Below are positions 52,143-63,893 of a stretch of DNA of 64,000 nt, piece after piece (positions within the stretch are counted from its first letter, which is position 1; the number at the start of each line of letters is the position of its first letter). Made by a program: the position numbers and the translations under genes. The DNA comes from Kyrpidia sp. (GTDB lineage Bacteria > Bacillota > Bacilli > Kyrpidiales > Kyrpidiaceae), in the NCBI GenBank assembly GCA_029960885.1, contig JASBVV010000054.1:1-64000 (forward strand), given 5' to 3'. Under the pieces are notes generated by a model. The model was not told the origin of the DNA, made no database searches, and saw nothing but the letters and a program-made list of their open reading frames with translations.

Positions 52143-53903
52143 CTACCGCCGCTCCGGCGGCTCGATCACATCCCTCCAGCAGCGATCCACCCGGGCGGCC
52201 ACCTCGGGGTCCGACTCCACCTCCCCCGGATAACCGGGCTTCATCCGAGCATCGACGACCAAAGGAAACCCGTATCGCGGCCGATGCCGGCCCGGCCGCA
52301 CCTGGGCGTAAACATCCCTCGCCGGATCAAACCGAGTGAACCACGCCCAGAGGCCGTTCGTCTCGTCCTTAGCGAGCCGGGCGTCGTCCACCAGCACCAC
52401 CACCGGCCACGGCGCCAAATCCGCCTCTACGGCCACCCTCGCCGCCAGATCCGGAGCACGGGGAAAGGGCTCCGCCTGAACAAACAAGACGCCCGGTGCG
52501 AATACCCGAGCTTCGGACAGATACGAAGGCAACCGGCCCCGGAACTCCTCGGGCAGGCGGCGACGAAGTTCTCCGGTACCGATCCACACCGACTTGCTGC
52601 CGTGATTCAGCCGTTCCCCGGTGTAATCCAACGTATCCATGGGCGTATCCGGAAAAATATACAGATCCCGGGCCGGATCCATGCGTTCCAACACCGCCCG
52701 ACAGACGTGGCGGAAGTCTTTCACATCCACCGGCTGGTCCGTGAGAAATAAACATTTGGTCAAGGACAGTTGCCCCTCGCCGAGAATGCGAAACCCGTGC
52801 ACCAAGGCTTCCCCGGGATAACTTTCCCGGATCACCGCCGCGCACAGCGGATGGAATCCCGTTTCCGCAAACGTCCACAAATCCCGTACCCCGGGCATCG
52901 CCAGCGGAAAAAACGGGGAAAGAAGCCGCTGCAGAAACTCTCCCAAAAAATAATCCTCTTGTTTCGGCTTCCCCACCACCGTGGCGGGGAATACGGCGTC
53001 TCGGCGCCGGACGATCCCTTCCACTTCAAACACCGGAAACGGATGGGCCAGGGAATAGTACCCGTAATGGTCGCCGAAAGGTCCCTCCAATCGTCGCCGT
53101 CCGGGAGGCACCCGGCCGAACAGCGCGAATTCCGCCTCGGCGATCAGCGGATGCGGCACTCCGGGCAACCGTCCCACCGCAATTTTCTCGCCGAGGATCA
53201 ACGACGCCAGCATCAACTCGGGCACAAACTCGGGCAACGGCGCGATGGCCGCCGCCGTGAGCGCCGGCGGCCCCCCCAGGAACACCGTCACAGGCAGAGC
53301 TTCATTCCGCTGCTCGGCCACATGATAATGAAATCCGCCTCCCTTATGGATCTGCCAATGCATCCCCGTCGTCCGGTCGTCAAAGATCTGCATCCGATAC
53401 ATGCCCAGATTGTGCCGCCCATTTTGCGGGTTCTCGGTGTACACCAGGGGCAGAGTGAGAAACGGCCCCCCGTCCTCCGGCCAGCAGGTCAGCGCCGGCA
53501 AGGTTCCCAACGCGGCGGGATCCTCCACCACCTCCGCCACCGGGAGGCTTTGCGTCCGGCGAACGCCCACCCGGGCCACCCGGGCGACCAGGCCCCGGAG
53601 ATCCCAAAGCGCCGACCACCTCGGCGGCATCAGGCGCTCCGCGGCGGCGGCCAACTCCCGGACCAGACGTTCCGGCCGGGAACCAAACGCCAGTTCCACC
53701 CTCCTGGCCGTGCCAAAGAGGTTGGTCACCAGCGGAAACGGACTTCCCTTCACCTTATGAAAATACAGGGCCGGCCCTCCTTGGGCGATGACCCGCCGGT
53801 GGATCTCCGCCGCCTCGAGATACGGATCCACCGGCGCTTCAATCTCGAGCAACTCTCCCTCCCTGCGGAGGGCGGCCAAAAAATCTCGTAAACTCCGGTA
53901 CAC
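52143..53903 (-). CDS. UbiD-family decarboxylase
   Basis: The 586-residue protein has YRSLRDFLAALRREGELLEI at its start, the substrate/prFMN region GMYRMQIFDDRTTGMHWQIH with KGGGFHYH, the EGPFGDHYGYYS motif and FPDTPMDTLDYTGERLNHGS. UbiD enzymes use prenylated FMN to remove or add carboxyl groups on aromatic or polyene acids; in menaquinone-making Bacillota a member acts in the futalosine pathway. The length of about 590 fits. GTG 53903 follows AAGGAGGG. The prenyltransferase UbiX is not seen. Confidence 0.88.
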   Translation of the reverse strand: MYRSLRDFLAALRREGELLEIEAPVDPYLEAAEIHRRVIAQGGPALYFHKVKGSPFPLVTNLFGTARRVELAFGSRPERLVRELAAAAERLMPPRWSALWDLRGLVARVARVGVRRTQSLPVAEVVEDPAALGTLPALTCWPEDGGPFLTLPLVYTENPQNGRHNLGMYRMQIFDDRTTGMHWQIHKGGGFHYHVAEQRNEALPVTVFLGGPPALTAAAIAPLPEFVPELMLASLILGEKIAVGRLPGVPHPLIAEAEFALFGRVPPGRRRLEGPFGDHYGYYSLAHPFPVFEVEGIVRRRDAVFPATVVGKPKQEDYFLGEFLQRLLSPFFPLAMPGVRDLWTFAETGFHPLCAAVIRESYPGEALVHGFRILGEGQLSLTKCLFLTDQPVDVKDFRHVCRAVLERMDPARDLYIFPDTPMDTLDYTGERLNHGSKSVWIGTGELRRRLPEEFRGRLPSYLSEARVFAPGVLFVQAEPFPRAPDLAARVAVEADLAPWPVVVLVDDARLAKDETNGLWAWFTRFDPARDVYAQVRPGRHRPRYGFPLVVDARMKPGYPGEVESDPEVAARVDRCWRDVIEPPERR

Positions 53904-53950
53904 GCCCGGCCCTCCTTCAATGCTTGGTGCAACCCTCGCCGGTACCACTC

Positions 53951-54520
53951 TCAGAGATAAATTTCTTTGTATCGATCGAAGGTGAAAAACACCCGTTGGA
54001 CAAAATGTCGAGTCTCTCCCACCGGGATGCGGTCCGCCTGATCCAAGGTCCCGTCCCACTGGCCCTCCTTCAGCCATCGCTCCACCCGGTTCGGCCCGGC
54101 GTTATACGCCGCCACCGCCGCCACCGAATTGCCCTGGAACCGGTGCACGAGGTAACTCAGGTACCACGTGCCCATGGCGAGACTGGTCTTGGGATCCTTC
54201 AGGGCGTCCGGCGAGACCCGCGGCGCCCCGGGTTGTTGCACAATCCACTGAGCCGTGTCCGGCATGAGCTGCATCAGGCCGACGGCGCCCACCTTGGAGA
54301 CGCGATCTTCGACGAACGAACTCTCCACCCGGACCACCGCCGCCACCAGCAGGGGATCCAGGTCGTAACGGCCTGCCTCGGCCCGGATGTCGTCATAATA
54401 ATACAAGGGATACATCCAGCGGGCGACCCACTTGGACTGCATCAAGGCAAACACGATGGCCAGGAGAACGAACAGCAACACCATCCATCGCCGGCGGCGC
54501 CCCGAGGCGGATCCTTTCAT
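53951..54520 (-). CDS. Membrane-anchored lytic transglycosylase (SLT domain)
   Basis: The 189-residue protein has an N-terminal membrane anchor (WMVLLFVLLAIVFALMQS) and a goose-type/Slt70-like lysozyme domain: LDPLLVAAVVRVESSFVEDR with the catalytic Glu, then GLMQLMPDTAQWIVQQ and AVAAYNAGPNRVERWL. It cleaves peptidoglycan between MurNAc and GlcNAc with anhydro product. ATG 54520 overlaps the coaE stop as ATGA, so it belongs to the coaE operon, as in many Bacillota. Confidence 0.9.
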   Translation of the reverse strand: MKGSASGRRRRWMVLLFVLLAIVFALMQSKWVARWMYPLYYYDDIRAEAGRYDLDPLLVAAVVRVESSFVEDRVSKVGAVGLMQLMPDTAQWIVQQPGAPRVSPDALKDPKTSLAMGTWYLSYLVHRFQGNSVAAVAAYNAGPNRVERWLKEGQWDGTLDQADRIPVGETRHFVQRVFFTFDRYKEIYL

Positions 54521-55125
54521 GCGCCACTCCGCCGATCGCACAACTTTTTCCACACCCTTTCCACCTGTTTCCGGGTCCAGGCCAGATCCCGACTGTTGTC
54601 GATGATGTAATCGGCGTACCGTCGCTTCTCCTCCAAGGGCATCTGGGACCGAATCCGAGCCAGCGCCTCCTCCCGGGAAAATCCATTACGCGCCATGAGC
54701 CGATCCAACTGGACCGCTTCCGGCACGTAAACCAGAATGCAGACGTCCACCGCATGAACGAGACCGCCCTCGATGAGCAGCGGAACATCCCACAAGACCA
54801 CCGCCGTGGGATCGTCGTCGAGGATCCTCCGGGTCCATTCCCCCATCCGCCGCCTGACCCTGGGATGAACGATCGCATTGAGCCGCGCCAATTGGTCTGG
54901 ACGGCCAAACACCCTGCTTCCCAGTTTGGCCCGATCCAACCCGCCGTCCGGCAGCAAAATGTCCTCTCCGAAGGCGGCGACCAGCTCCGCCAGACCCTCG
55001 GTCCCCGGCTCCACCACCTCTCTGGCCACCTGATCGGCATCGACCAATCGCACCCCCAGGTCCACGAACATCCGGGACACGGTGCTTTTCCCGCTGGCGA
55101 TCCCGCCCGTCAATCCCGCGATCAC
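54517..55125 (-). CDS. coaE: Dephospho-CoA kinase
   Basis: The 202-residue kinase begins MIAGLTGGIASGKSTVSRMF, the P-loop, and has LVDADQVAREVVEPGTEGLA and VVLWDVPLLIEGGLVHAVDV. It phosphorylates dephospho-CoA, the last step of CoA synthesis. It lies 15 bases after mutM, and its stop overlaps the transglycosylase start. Confidence 0.95.
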   Translation of the reverse strand: MIAGLTGGIASGKSTVSRMFVDLGVRLVDADQVAREVVEPGTEGLAELVAAFGEDILLPDGGLDRAKLGSRVFGRPDQLARLNAIVHPRVRRRMGEWTRRILDDDPTAVVLWDVPLLIEGGLVHAVDVCILVYVPEAVQLDRLMARNGFSREEALARIRSQMPLEEKRRYADYIIDNSRDLAWTRKQVERVWKKLCDRRSGA

Positions 55126-55140
55126 CGAGTCATCCCCTCT

Positions 55141-56055
55141 TCACCCGCTCCGGGCTTCACCTTCCGAAGCCCTGTGCGTCTCCCCAGGTTTGTGTGCTCT
55201 CCCGGCACCGCGACCCGCCTTCGCTCCGCCCGGATCCGTCGGCTGGCACACCGTGCAAAGATGGGTCCCCCGACCGGCGACCACCCGCCGTTCCACGGGA
55301 TGGCCGCAGATACGGCACGGTTCCCCGGCGCGCCCGTACACGAACAGCCTTTCCTGCATCAGACCCGGCCGGCCGTCGCTGCGCACATAGGTCCGCACCG
55401 TGGCGCCTCCGGCCTCCAGGGCCTCCTTCAGCAGCGCCCGCATATTGGCCAAGAGCGATTCGGACTCTTTCCGGGTCAACGATTGACCCGGACGTTCCGG
55501 ATGGATTCCCGTGCGAAACAGCACCTCGTCCACATAGATATTGCCGAGTCCGGCGAGGACCGACTGATTCAACAGCAACCCCTTGATTCGACCCGCTTTG
55601 GCCAGGCGCCGGCGAAGCGCTTCGGGCGTCAGGCCGGGATCAAACGGTTCGGGACCCAGGGAGGCGATACAGGCAAACCGCTCCCACTCCCGCCGATCGA
55701 CGACATCCATCGTGCCGAACTTGCGGACATCCCGGTATCGCAATTCCCTCCCGTCATCCAAACGGAACACAGCCCGGGTGTACGGGTCGGCGGGGACCCC
55801 GGGGTTGACCACCAGATACCGGCCCTCCATCCGAAGATGGGAAATCAACGTCCACCTCTCTCCATGAAACAATAAATACTTCCCCCGCCGGCCGATTTCC
55901 TGCAGGGTCTCTCCGCGGAGGCGATAAGCAAATTCCTCCGGATCCCCGGGCGTGCGAATGATGCGGTCGCACAGCACGCGCACCTCGGTGAACCGGCGCC
56001 CCGCGAGCACCGCCAATTCCCTGCGAATCTGTTCCACCTCCGGCCATTCAGGCAT
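55141..56055 (-). CDS. mutM: Formamidopyrimidine-DNA glycosylase
   Basis: The 304-residue protein starts MPEWPEVEQIRRELAVLAGR (catalytic Pro 2 and Glu 3 after Met removal; Trp instead of the common Leu at the fourth position), has GRRGKYLLFHG with the conserved Lys, LLNQSVLAGLGNIYVDEVLF and a C-terminal CRICGHPVERRVVAGRGTHL zinc finger, then a basic Gly/Arg-rich tail of about 35 residues. It removes 8-oxoguanine and opens the strand. ATG 56055 follows GGAGGAC. It is followed by coaE. polA, its usual upstream neighbour, is separated by the Rieske gene. Confidence 0.95.
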   Translation of the reverse strand: MPEWPEVEQIRRELAVLAGRRFTEVRVLCDRIIRTPGDPEEFAYRLRGETLQEIGRRGKYLLFHGERWTLISHLRMEGRYLVVNPGVPADPYTRAVFRLDDGRELRYRDVRKFGTMDVVDRREWERFACIASLGPEPFDPGLTPEALRRRLAKAGRIKGLLLNQSVLAGLGNIYVDEVLFRTGIHPERPGQSLTRKESESLLANMRALLKEALEAGGATVRTYVRSDGRPGLMQERLFVYGRAGEPCRICGHPVERRVVAGRGTHLCTVCQPTDPGGAKAGRGAGRAHKPGETHRASEGEARSG

Positions 56056-56201
56056 GGTGCGACGTCCTCCTCTGTTCACAAAACTGTACCAAAACCGTCA
56101 TGACCCCTTCCTCTCATCCGCGCCAATCCGTTGTACCATCGAAAGAGGAATCGAAAACGGCAGTCCGATTTCGCCGCATCCTTCGGCAAGGAGTGAGACT
56201 T

Positions 56202-56747
56202 TTGGAGAAAGACGATCAGAAACAAAACGCGACGCCCGAAGGGAAAGACGGACTCACCCGCCGTCAATTTCTGACCTATGCCCTCGGCGGAACCGGGGCT
56301 TTTATGGCGGCCTCGATCGGTGCGCCTCTTTTGACGTTCGCCCTGGCTCCGCTCAAGTCCGCCGGCGCGGCCAATATGGTGGATACCGGCCACAAGGCGA
56401 GCGAATTCAACGGGCAGGAGCCCAAACCGATCACCTTCAAACTTCACGTCAACGACGGGTGGAACTCCAAGGACGTCGATAAACAGGCGTATGTCATTCA
56501 GCAGGGAGACAAGCTGTTGGTCATGTCTCCACTGTGCACCCACCTGGGCTGTTTGGTCAGCAAAGCGGACACCCAGTGGAGCGAGGGAGGCAAGTGGTAT
56601 TTTCACTGCCCTTGCCACAACAGCAAGTTCGACAAGTACGGCGTTCAAAGCCCGGATTCGCCGGCCACCCGCCCGCTGGACATCTATCCTTACGAAGTCC
56701 GCAACGGCCAGTTGTTCGTCTCCGGTCAACTACAAAAACGCGGCTGA
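56202..56747 (+). CDS. qcrA: Rieske iron-sulfur protein (QcrA-like), Tat-exported
   Basis: The 181-residue protein has a twin-arginine leader (LTRRQFLTYALGGTGAFMAA) and the two Rieske cluster motifs, CTHLGCLVSKAD and CPCHNSKFDKYG. The N-terminal helix and the TYALGGTGAFMAA style resemble QcrA of the menaquinol:cytochrome c reductase. No qcrB or qcrC is adjacent, so its complex is elsewhere. TTG 56202 is used because AAGGAG precedes it by 8 bases. It is inserted, in the opposite direction, between mutM and polA. A strong terminator follows. Confidence 0.88.
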   Translation: MEKDDQKQNATPEGKDGLTRRQFLTYALGGTGAFMAASIGAPLLTFALAPLKSAGAANMVDTGHKASEFNGQEPKPITFKLHVNDGWNSKDVDKQAYVIQQGDKLLVMSPLCTHLGCLVSKADTQWSEGGKWYFHCPCHNSKFDKYGVQSPDSPATRPLDIYPYEVRNGQLFVSGQLQKRG

Positions 56748-56770
56748 GCTGCGAAACGCGGGCGACCGGC

Positions 56771-56799
56771 CCCGGGACCGCACGGTCCCGGGTTTTTTT
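56771..56799 (+). terminator. Intrinsic terminator of the Rieske gene
   Basis: CCCGGGACCG (56771-56780) pairs with CGGTCCCGGG (56783-56792) and is followed by a run of seven T. Confidence 0.9.
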
Positions 56800-56820
56800 C
56801 GGCACCGGCCGGATGGCCGG

Positions 56821-59502
56821 TCATTTCGCCTCGTACCAGTTCTCTCCGATGTGAATGTCCACCTTCAGAGGCACATCCAACGGAACCGCCGACTCCATGG
56901 CGGTTTTCACCAGTTCCCGAATCCGCCCCAATTCATCCGGGGGCACTTCAAACACCAGTTCGTCGTGCACCTGGAGCAACATCCGCGCGCGAACACCCGA
57001 AGCTCTCATGCGGCGGTCCACCTCCACCATGGCCCGTTTGATGATATCCGCCGCGCTGCCCTGGATCGGCGTGTTCATGGCCGTCCGCTCGGCAAAACTG
57101 CGCAGATTGTAGTTGGACGAATGGATGTCCGGCAGATACCTCCGGCGTCCCAACAGGGTCGTTACATACCCGTCCCGTCGGGCCCTTGCCACCATCTCTT
57201 CCATAAACGACTTGACCAAGGGGAATTTGGAAAAATACCGCTCAATAAATTCCGCCGCCTGTTTTCTCGGGATTCCTAAGTTCTGGGACAGCCCGTAATC
57301 ACTGATTCCGTACACGATCCCGAAATTGACCGCCTTGGCCTGGCGCCGCATCGCGGGCGTGACCTCCTCCTGCGGAACCTCGAACACCTCGGCCGCGGTC
57401 CGGGCGTGAACGTCCAGATCATCCCGGAAAGCTTGGATCAGCGCCGGATCTTTGGAAAAATGGGCCAATACCCTGAGTTCAATTTGGGAGTAGTCGGCGG
57501 AAACCATTTTCCACCCCGGCTCTGAAGGGATAAACGCCTGGCGCAGACGGCGCCCCTCTTCGACGCGCACCGGGATATTCTGCAGATTCGGGTCGGTGCT
57601 GGACAACCGTCCGGTGGCGGTGACCGCCTGTTGAAAGCAGGTGTGAATCTTTCCGGTCTCCGGCCGGATCATCTTTAACAAGCCTTCGACGTAGGTGGAC
57701 TGCAACTTGATCAACTGGCGCCAGTCCAGGATCTTCGCCACAATTTCGTGATACGGCGCGAGTTTTTCCAACACATCCGCCCCGGTGGAATAGCCGGTTT
57801 TCGTTTTTTTCAAGGGAGGCAGGCCCAGCTTATCAAATAAAATCTCCCCCAACTGCTTGGGGCTATTGAGATTGAATGACACCCCCGCCAGAGCGTGGAT
57901 CTCGCTCTCCAACCGGGCGATCTCTTCCGTAAAGGCCTCCCCCAGAGTCCGAAGCCGGTCGGCGTCCACCCGCACCCCGGTGCGCTCCATCCGGGCGAGG
58001 ACAGAGCTGAGAGGGATTTCCAGTTCATGATACAGCGGCCAAAGGGAACGCTCTTCCAATTCCCGCTGCAAAGCCGGCTGCACCCGAACCATCGCCGCGG
58101 CGTAGACGGCGCACCATCTCGCCCGCTCTTCCCCTTCCGGGGCACCCCTGCCCGTCAACGGCGGCACGGACAGCCCCAGATGCCGCCGGAACACCTCGGC
58201 CAAATCCGGATGCCCATCCTGGGGGTTCACCAAATACGCGGCCAACAGTACATCAAACCCGTCTTTCGGAAGGGCGAACCCCAGCCGGTCCGCCAGGACG
58301 GCCCAGGCCTTGACATCATAAAGCACCCGCGATCCCGGGGTGGACATCAGCCCCGCCAATCCCCGCACCCAATCCTCGTCTGTGCCGGACGGCAGGTACC
58401 ACGCCCGCTGTTCATCGGCCACCGCCACACCCCGAACGGCACCGAATTGATAACCGCCGTCGAGGTCTAGAAACAGTCCCTTTGCACCCGCCCATAAGTC
58501 CGGCCCGAACCGGCTCCATGCCTCGATGCGGACCCGGGCCGGATCCGGGCCGCCGTCCCGGGCGGCTGCGGGCCCCGGCCGTTCGGCCGAGGTTCCGGAC
58601 GGGGGATCCCCGTCGGGCGGAAACATCTCCCGAACCCGCTCCAAGAGGGAGCGAAAGCCGAGTTGCCGGAACACGGCGCGCACCGTCTCGTCCCGGCCCG
58701 GGGTCCAGTGCAGTTCCTTCCAAGACCGGGGCAAGGGCACCTCCCGATGAATCCGCGCCAAACGTTTGGACAGAAAGGCCTGGTCCCGGTGTTCCGCCAA
58801 CCGTTCTTTCAGTTTGCCTGACACTTCGTCCAGATGCCGGTACACACCCTCCACATCGCCGTATGCTTGGAGAAGTTTCGTCGCCGTCTTTTCGCCGACA
58901 CCGGGCACCCCGGGGATATTGTCCGAGGAATCCCCCATCAACCCCTTGAGGTCGACGATCTGCTCGGGCTTTAGGCCGAACCGGCTTTGGACGCCCTCGG
59001 GATCATACCGTTCCACCTCGCGGATTCCCCGGCGGGTGAGAACGGCGGTGATCCGCCCGGACACGAGTTGGAGCAAATCCTTATCCCCGGAGACCACCAC
59101 CACGTGAGCCCCGTCCGCCTCCGCTTCCCGGCTCACGGTGCCGATCAGGTCGTCCGCTTCGTACCCCTCCGCTTCAAGCACGGGGATACCCATCGCCCCG
59201 AGCATGTTCCGGGCCAAGGGGAACTGTTCGGACAGTTCATCGGGGGTTTTGTCCCGGGTTCCCTTATAATCCTCAAAATACTGGTGCCGGAACGTCTCCT
59301 TGCCCACGTCGAAAGCGACGGCCACATGGGTCGGTCGCTCTTCCTCAAGCAGCTTCAGCAGCATCATGGCAAAGCCGTATACCGCGTTGGTGTGTTTCCC
59401 TTCGGCGTTGGAAAGGAGGGGGAGGGCGAAAAACGCCCGGTACAGAATGCTGTTCCCGTCGATGAGCAAAACCTTGTCCTTGGACTCCGGCAACAGGGTC
59501 AC
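56821..59502 (-). CDS. polA: DNA polymerase I
   Basis: The 893-residue protein has the 5'-nuclease domain (KVLLIDGNSILYRAFFALPL, GYEADDLIGTVSREAEADGA, RVSGDKDL-type region) and the polymerase domain with motif A DYSQIELRVLAHFSKD, motif B RRQAKAVNFGIVYGISDYG and motif C LLQVHDELVFEV. The middle 3'-5' exonuclease-like region (LFLDLDGGYQFGAVRG, LYDVKAWAVLADRLG) lacks the DxE and other acidic residues, so proofreading is probably absent, as in Geobacillus and Taq enzymes. GTG 59502 is the start. It fills gaps in repair and Okazaki processing. Confidence 0.95.
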   Translation of the reverse strand: MTLLPESKDKVLLIDGNSILYRAFFALPLLSNAEGKHTNAVYGFAMMLLKLLEEERPTHVAVAFDVGKETFRHQYFEDYKGTRDKTPDELSEQFPLARNMLGAMGIPVLEAEGYEADDLIGTVSREAEADGAHVVVVSGDKDLLQLVSGRITAVLTRRGIREVERYDPEGVQSRFGLKPEQIVDLKGLMGDSSDNIPGVPGVGEKTATKLLQAYGDVEGVYRHLDEVSGKLKERLAEHRDQAFLSKRLARIHREVPLPRSWKELHWTPGRDETVRAVFRQLGFRSLLERVREMFPPDGDPPSGTSAERPGPAAARDGGPDPARVRIEAWSRFGPDLWAGAKGLFLDLDGGYQFGAVRGVAVADEQRAWYLPSGTDEDWVRGLAGLMSTPGSRVLYDVKAWAVLADRLGFALPKDGFDVLLAAYLVNPQDGHPDLAEVFRRHLGLSVPPLTGRGAPEGEERARWCAVYAAAMVRVQPALQRELEERSLWPLYHELEIPLSSVLARMERTGVRVDADRLRTLGEAFTEEIARLESEIHALAGVSFNLNSPKQLGEILFDKLGLPPLKKTKTGYSTGADVLEKLAPYHEIVAKILDWRQLIKLQSTYVEGLLKMIRPETGKIHTCFQQAVTATGRLSSTDPNLQNIPVRVEEGRRLRQAFIPSEPGWKMVSADYSQIELRVLAHFSKDPALIQAFRDDLDVHARTAAEVFEVPQEEVTPAMRRQAKAVNFGIVYGISDYGLSQNLGIPRKQAAEFIERYFSKFPLVKSFMEEMVARARRDGYVTTLLGRRRYLPDIHSSNYNLRSFAERTAMNTPIQGSAADIIKRAMVEVDRRMRASGVRARMLLQVHDELVFEVPPDELGRIRELVKTAMESAVPLDVPLKVDIHIGENWYEAK

Positions 59503-59610
59503 CTCATTCCGATCTTGACGAGCCTATTCTACCACACCGAAACCGCCCCGCCGACGCTCCTCCGGAATCCGGCACCCGAAGACCTCTCGGGTGACGGCCC
59601 GCCGAGATGC

Positions 59611-61272
59611 TCAGCGCTCTTTGGACTTCCCTTCGATGTAGGCCTGTGTCAAGTCCCAATCCAATCCGACGGGAAAATAGACCACATCTTTGATGTACGG
59701 CTTCTGCAACCACACCTTCCGGCGAAAAAAAAGGGGCGCCACCGGCATATCCTGAATTAACACCCGTTCCGCCCGCTCCAATTGTTCCACCCGGGTCGGA
59801 TTGTCCGGAGCCTCGTCGGCGGCGGCGATGAGGCGATCGTATTCGGGATTGCGATAATGCACGAGATTGTCCGGGCTGTCGCTCACCCATAGATGAAGAA
59901 ACGCGGAGGCATCATCATCTTCGGCTCCCCAGCCGGCCAGGGCCATTTGGTAATTCCCGGCCCTCTGGCGTTGCAGACGCACCGGAGGCGAAACCCGGTC
60001 GATCCGCACATCGATACCCAGGTTTTTCATCCACTGGTCCCGCAGCCACTGCGCCGTTTTTACCGACGGCTCGGAGTTGTCGGATAAAAAGGTCAGCGGC
60101 GGCAACGCGTTCAGATGCATATCCCGAAGGCCGTCCTGCAACAACGCCCGGGCCGCTTCCGGACAATGATCCACAAACAGGTCGCCGTTCTCCTGACGAA
60201 ACGGCGCCCTTCGCCCAGAGATAGGCGGAGGCACCATCCCATAGGCGGGGTCGGCCGCGCCGTCCCAGATTCGCCGCACATAATCCCGGCGGTCCAAGGC
60301 GTAAGACAGGGCCAGGCGAATTTTCACATTCCCAAAGGGCGGGTACCGCTCCGGGTTAAACACCAGGAAAAACACGCTCGCCTCGGGGATCGACACCCCG
60401 TCCGGGCGCCCTTTCCACCGGTCCATCCAGGCCCCGGCCACCCCGGTTTGCTCCAATCCGCCCGTTTCATACATGGGGATCCGCTGGGCCAGATCTTTCA
60501 CGATTTGAAACGTCACGTCCGTCAGCCGCACGCGACGGGCATCCCAGTAAGCCGGATTCTTGATCAAGGTCACCCGGCGGTCGTGTTCCCATCCCGACAG
60601 TCGGAACGGTCCGATGAACACCATCTTTGCCGGTCCCGTTCCAAAGCGATCGCCGAATTTCTCCACCGCGTCTTTCCGCACGGGATAGTATGCGGGAAGG
60701 GCGGTGAGCCACGGGAAATCCGGGTTCGGCCTCTCCAGGGTCACTTGCAGCGTCCGATCGTCCGGCGCCTCCACGGCCACCTGCTCCTTTCCGGCTTTTC
60801 CTTCGTGGTAGGCCTTTGCCCCCTTGATCGGAAACAGCAGACGGGCGGAGGGCGATCGATTCGCCGGGTCCAGGGCCCGCAGCCATGCGTAGCGAAAATC
60901 GGCCGCTTTCAGCGGAACTCCATCGCTCCACCGGGCGGACCGAAGGTGAAACACAAACCGGGCATTATCCGGCGACACATCCATCCACTCCGCCAACGCC
61001 GGCCGGGGCTTCAAATCGGGCCCCCAGCGCATCAGTCCTTCCTCCACCGCCCCCAGCAAATCCATGGCCCACTGATCTCCCGTCAACCCGGGGTCGAGAG
61101 GTGCCGGCTCGTCGCCCAACCAGAGCGTGACCTCCTGGTGTTTGTCCGGCGACGCCCCGGCCGCCCATCCCCACAACCCCGCAACAGCACTTCCCAGCAC
61201 CACTATGCCGGCGGCCGCGATCGCCCATCCCCGCCGGTTGCCCCGGAACCTCTCCCACAGGTTAACCTTCAC
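59611..61272 (-). CDS. Oligopeptide ABC transporter substrate-binding protein (family 5)
   Basis: The 553-residue protein has an N-terminal membrane segment (RGWAIAAAGIVVLGSAVAGL) and the family-5 pattern: GDEPAPLDPGLTGDQWAMDL, FRYAWLRALDPANRSPSARL and IRLALSYALDRRDYVRRIWD. Such proteins capture peptides for Opp importers. There is no cysteine in a lipobox, so it may be anchored by the uncleaved segment, unusual for the family in Gram-positives. GTG 61272 follows GGAGGTGG. Permease and ATPase genes are not nearby. Confidence 0.85.
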   Translation of the reverse strand: MKVNLWERFRGNRRGWAIAAAGIVVLGSAVAGLWGWAAGASPDKHQEVTLWLGDEPAPLDPGLTGDQWAMDLLGAVEEGLMRWGPDLKPRPALAEWMDVSPDNARFVFHLRSARWSDGVPLKAADFRYAWLRALDPANRSPSARLLFPIKGAKAYHEGKAGKEQVAVEAPDDRTLQVTLERPNPDFPWLTALPAYYPVRKDAVEKFGDRFGTGPAKMVFIGPFRLSGWEHDRRVTLIKNPAYWDARRVRLTDVTFQIVKDLAQRIPMYETGGLEQTGVAGAWMDRWKGRPDGVSIPEASVFFLVFNPERYPPFGNVKIRLALSYALDRRDYVRRIWDGAADPAYGMVPPPISGRRAPFRQENGDLFVDHCPEAARALLQDGLRDMHLNALPPLTFLSDNSEPSVKTAQWLRDQWMKNLGIDVRIDRVSPPVRLQRQRAGNYQMALAGWGAEDDDASAFLHLWVSDSPDNLVHYRNPEYDRLIAAADEAPDNPTRVEQLERAERVLIQDMPVAPLFFRRKVWLQKPYIKDVVYFPVGLDWDLTQAYIEGKSKER

Positions 61273-61345
61273 CCCGCCACCTCCCGGTTGGACAAGATCC
61301 CTTGTCCAGATGTCTATTCGGCAACGGAGTGGAACATGAAACCAC

Positions 61346-61372
61346 AAAAAAACCGCCGGGCGTCTCCGGCGG
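61346..61372 (-). terminator. Intrinsic terminator of the icd-mdh operon
   Basis: On the minus strand CCGCCGG (61372-61366) pairs with CCGGCGG (61359-61353), followed by seven T (61352-61346). Confidence 0.85.
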
Positions 61373-61399
61373 CTTTGGCATGGACGGCACGGGCGAGCG

Positions 61400-63669
<2,270 letters not shown>

Positions 63670-63779
63670 GCGACAATCCCTCCTTCGACGACTCACATAT
63701 GCGCCCTTCCAGCCGTGTTGACGGCAAAAAAGCCGGCGCAAGGCCGGACAACAGCGCGGAAGCGTTTGAACCACTCCCA

Positions 63780-63808
63780 TGATAACACAGAATCCTTTCC
63801 TTCTACAA
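63780..63808 (-). promoter_or_regulatory. Candidate promoter of icd-mdh
   Basis: On the minus strand TTGTAG (63808-63803), 17 bases, TTATCA (63785-63780) with TG-rich flank, about 110 bases before the icd start. Confidence 0.45.
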
Positions 63809-63851
63809 CTTTCTTTCTCGCCTACTGAACCTTCGTTTCGTATAATGAAAC

Positions 63852-63890
63852 AAAAAAGACCCCGGCTTTTCCCGGGCACATCCCCGGGTC
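63852..63890 (-). terminator. Hairpin after the partial edge gene
   Basis: On the minus strand GGGTC/GACCC ends and an inner CCCGGG repeat can fold, followed by a run of six T (63857-63852). It separates the edge gene from icd. Confidence 0.5.
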
Positions 63891-63893
63891 CTG

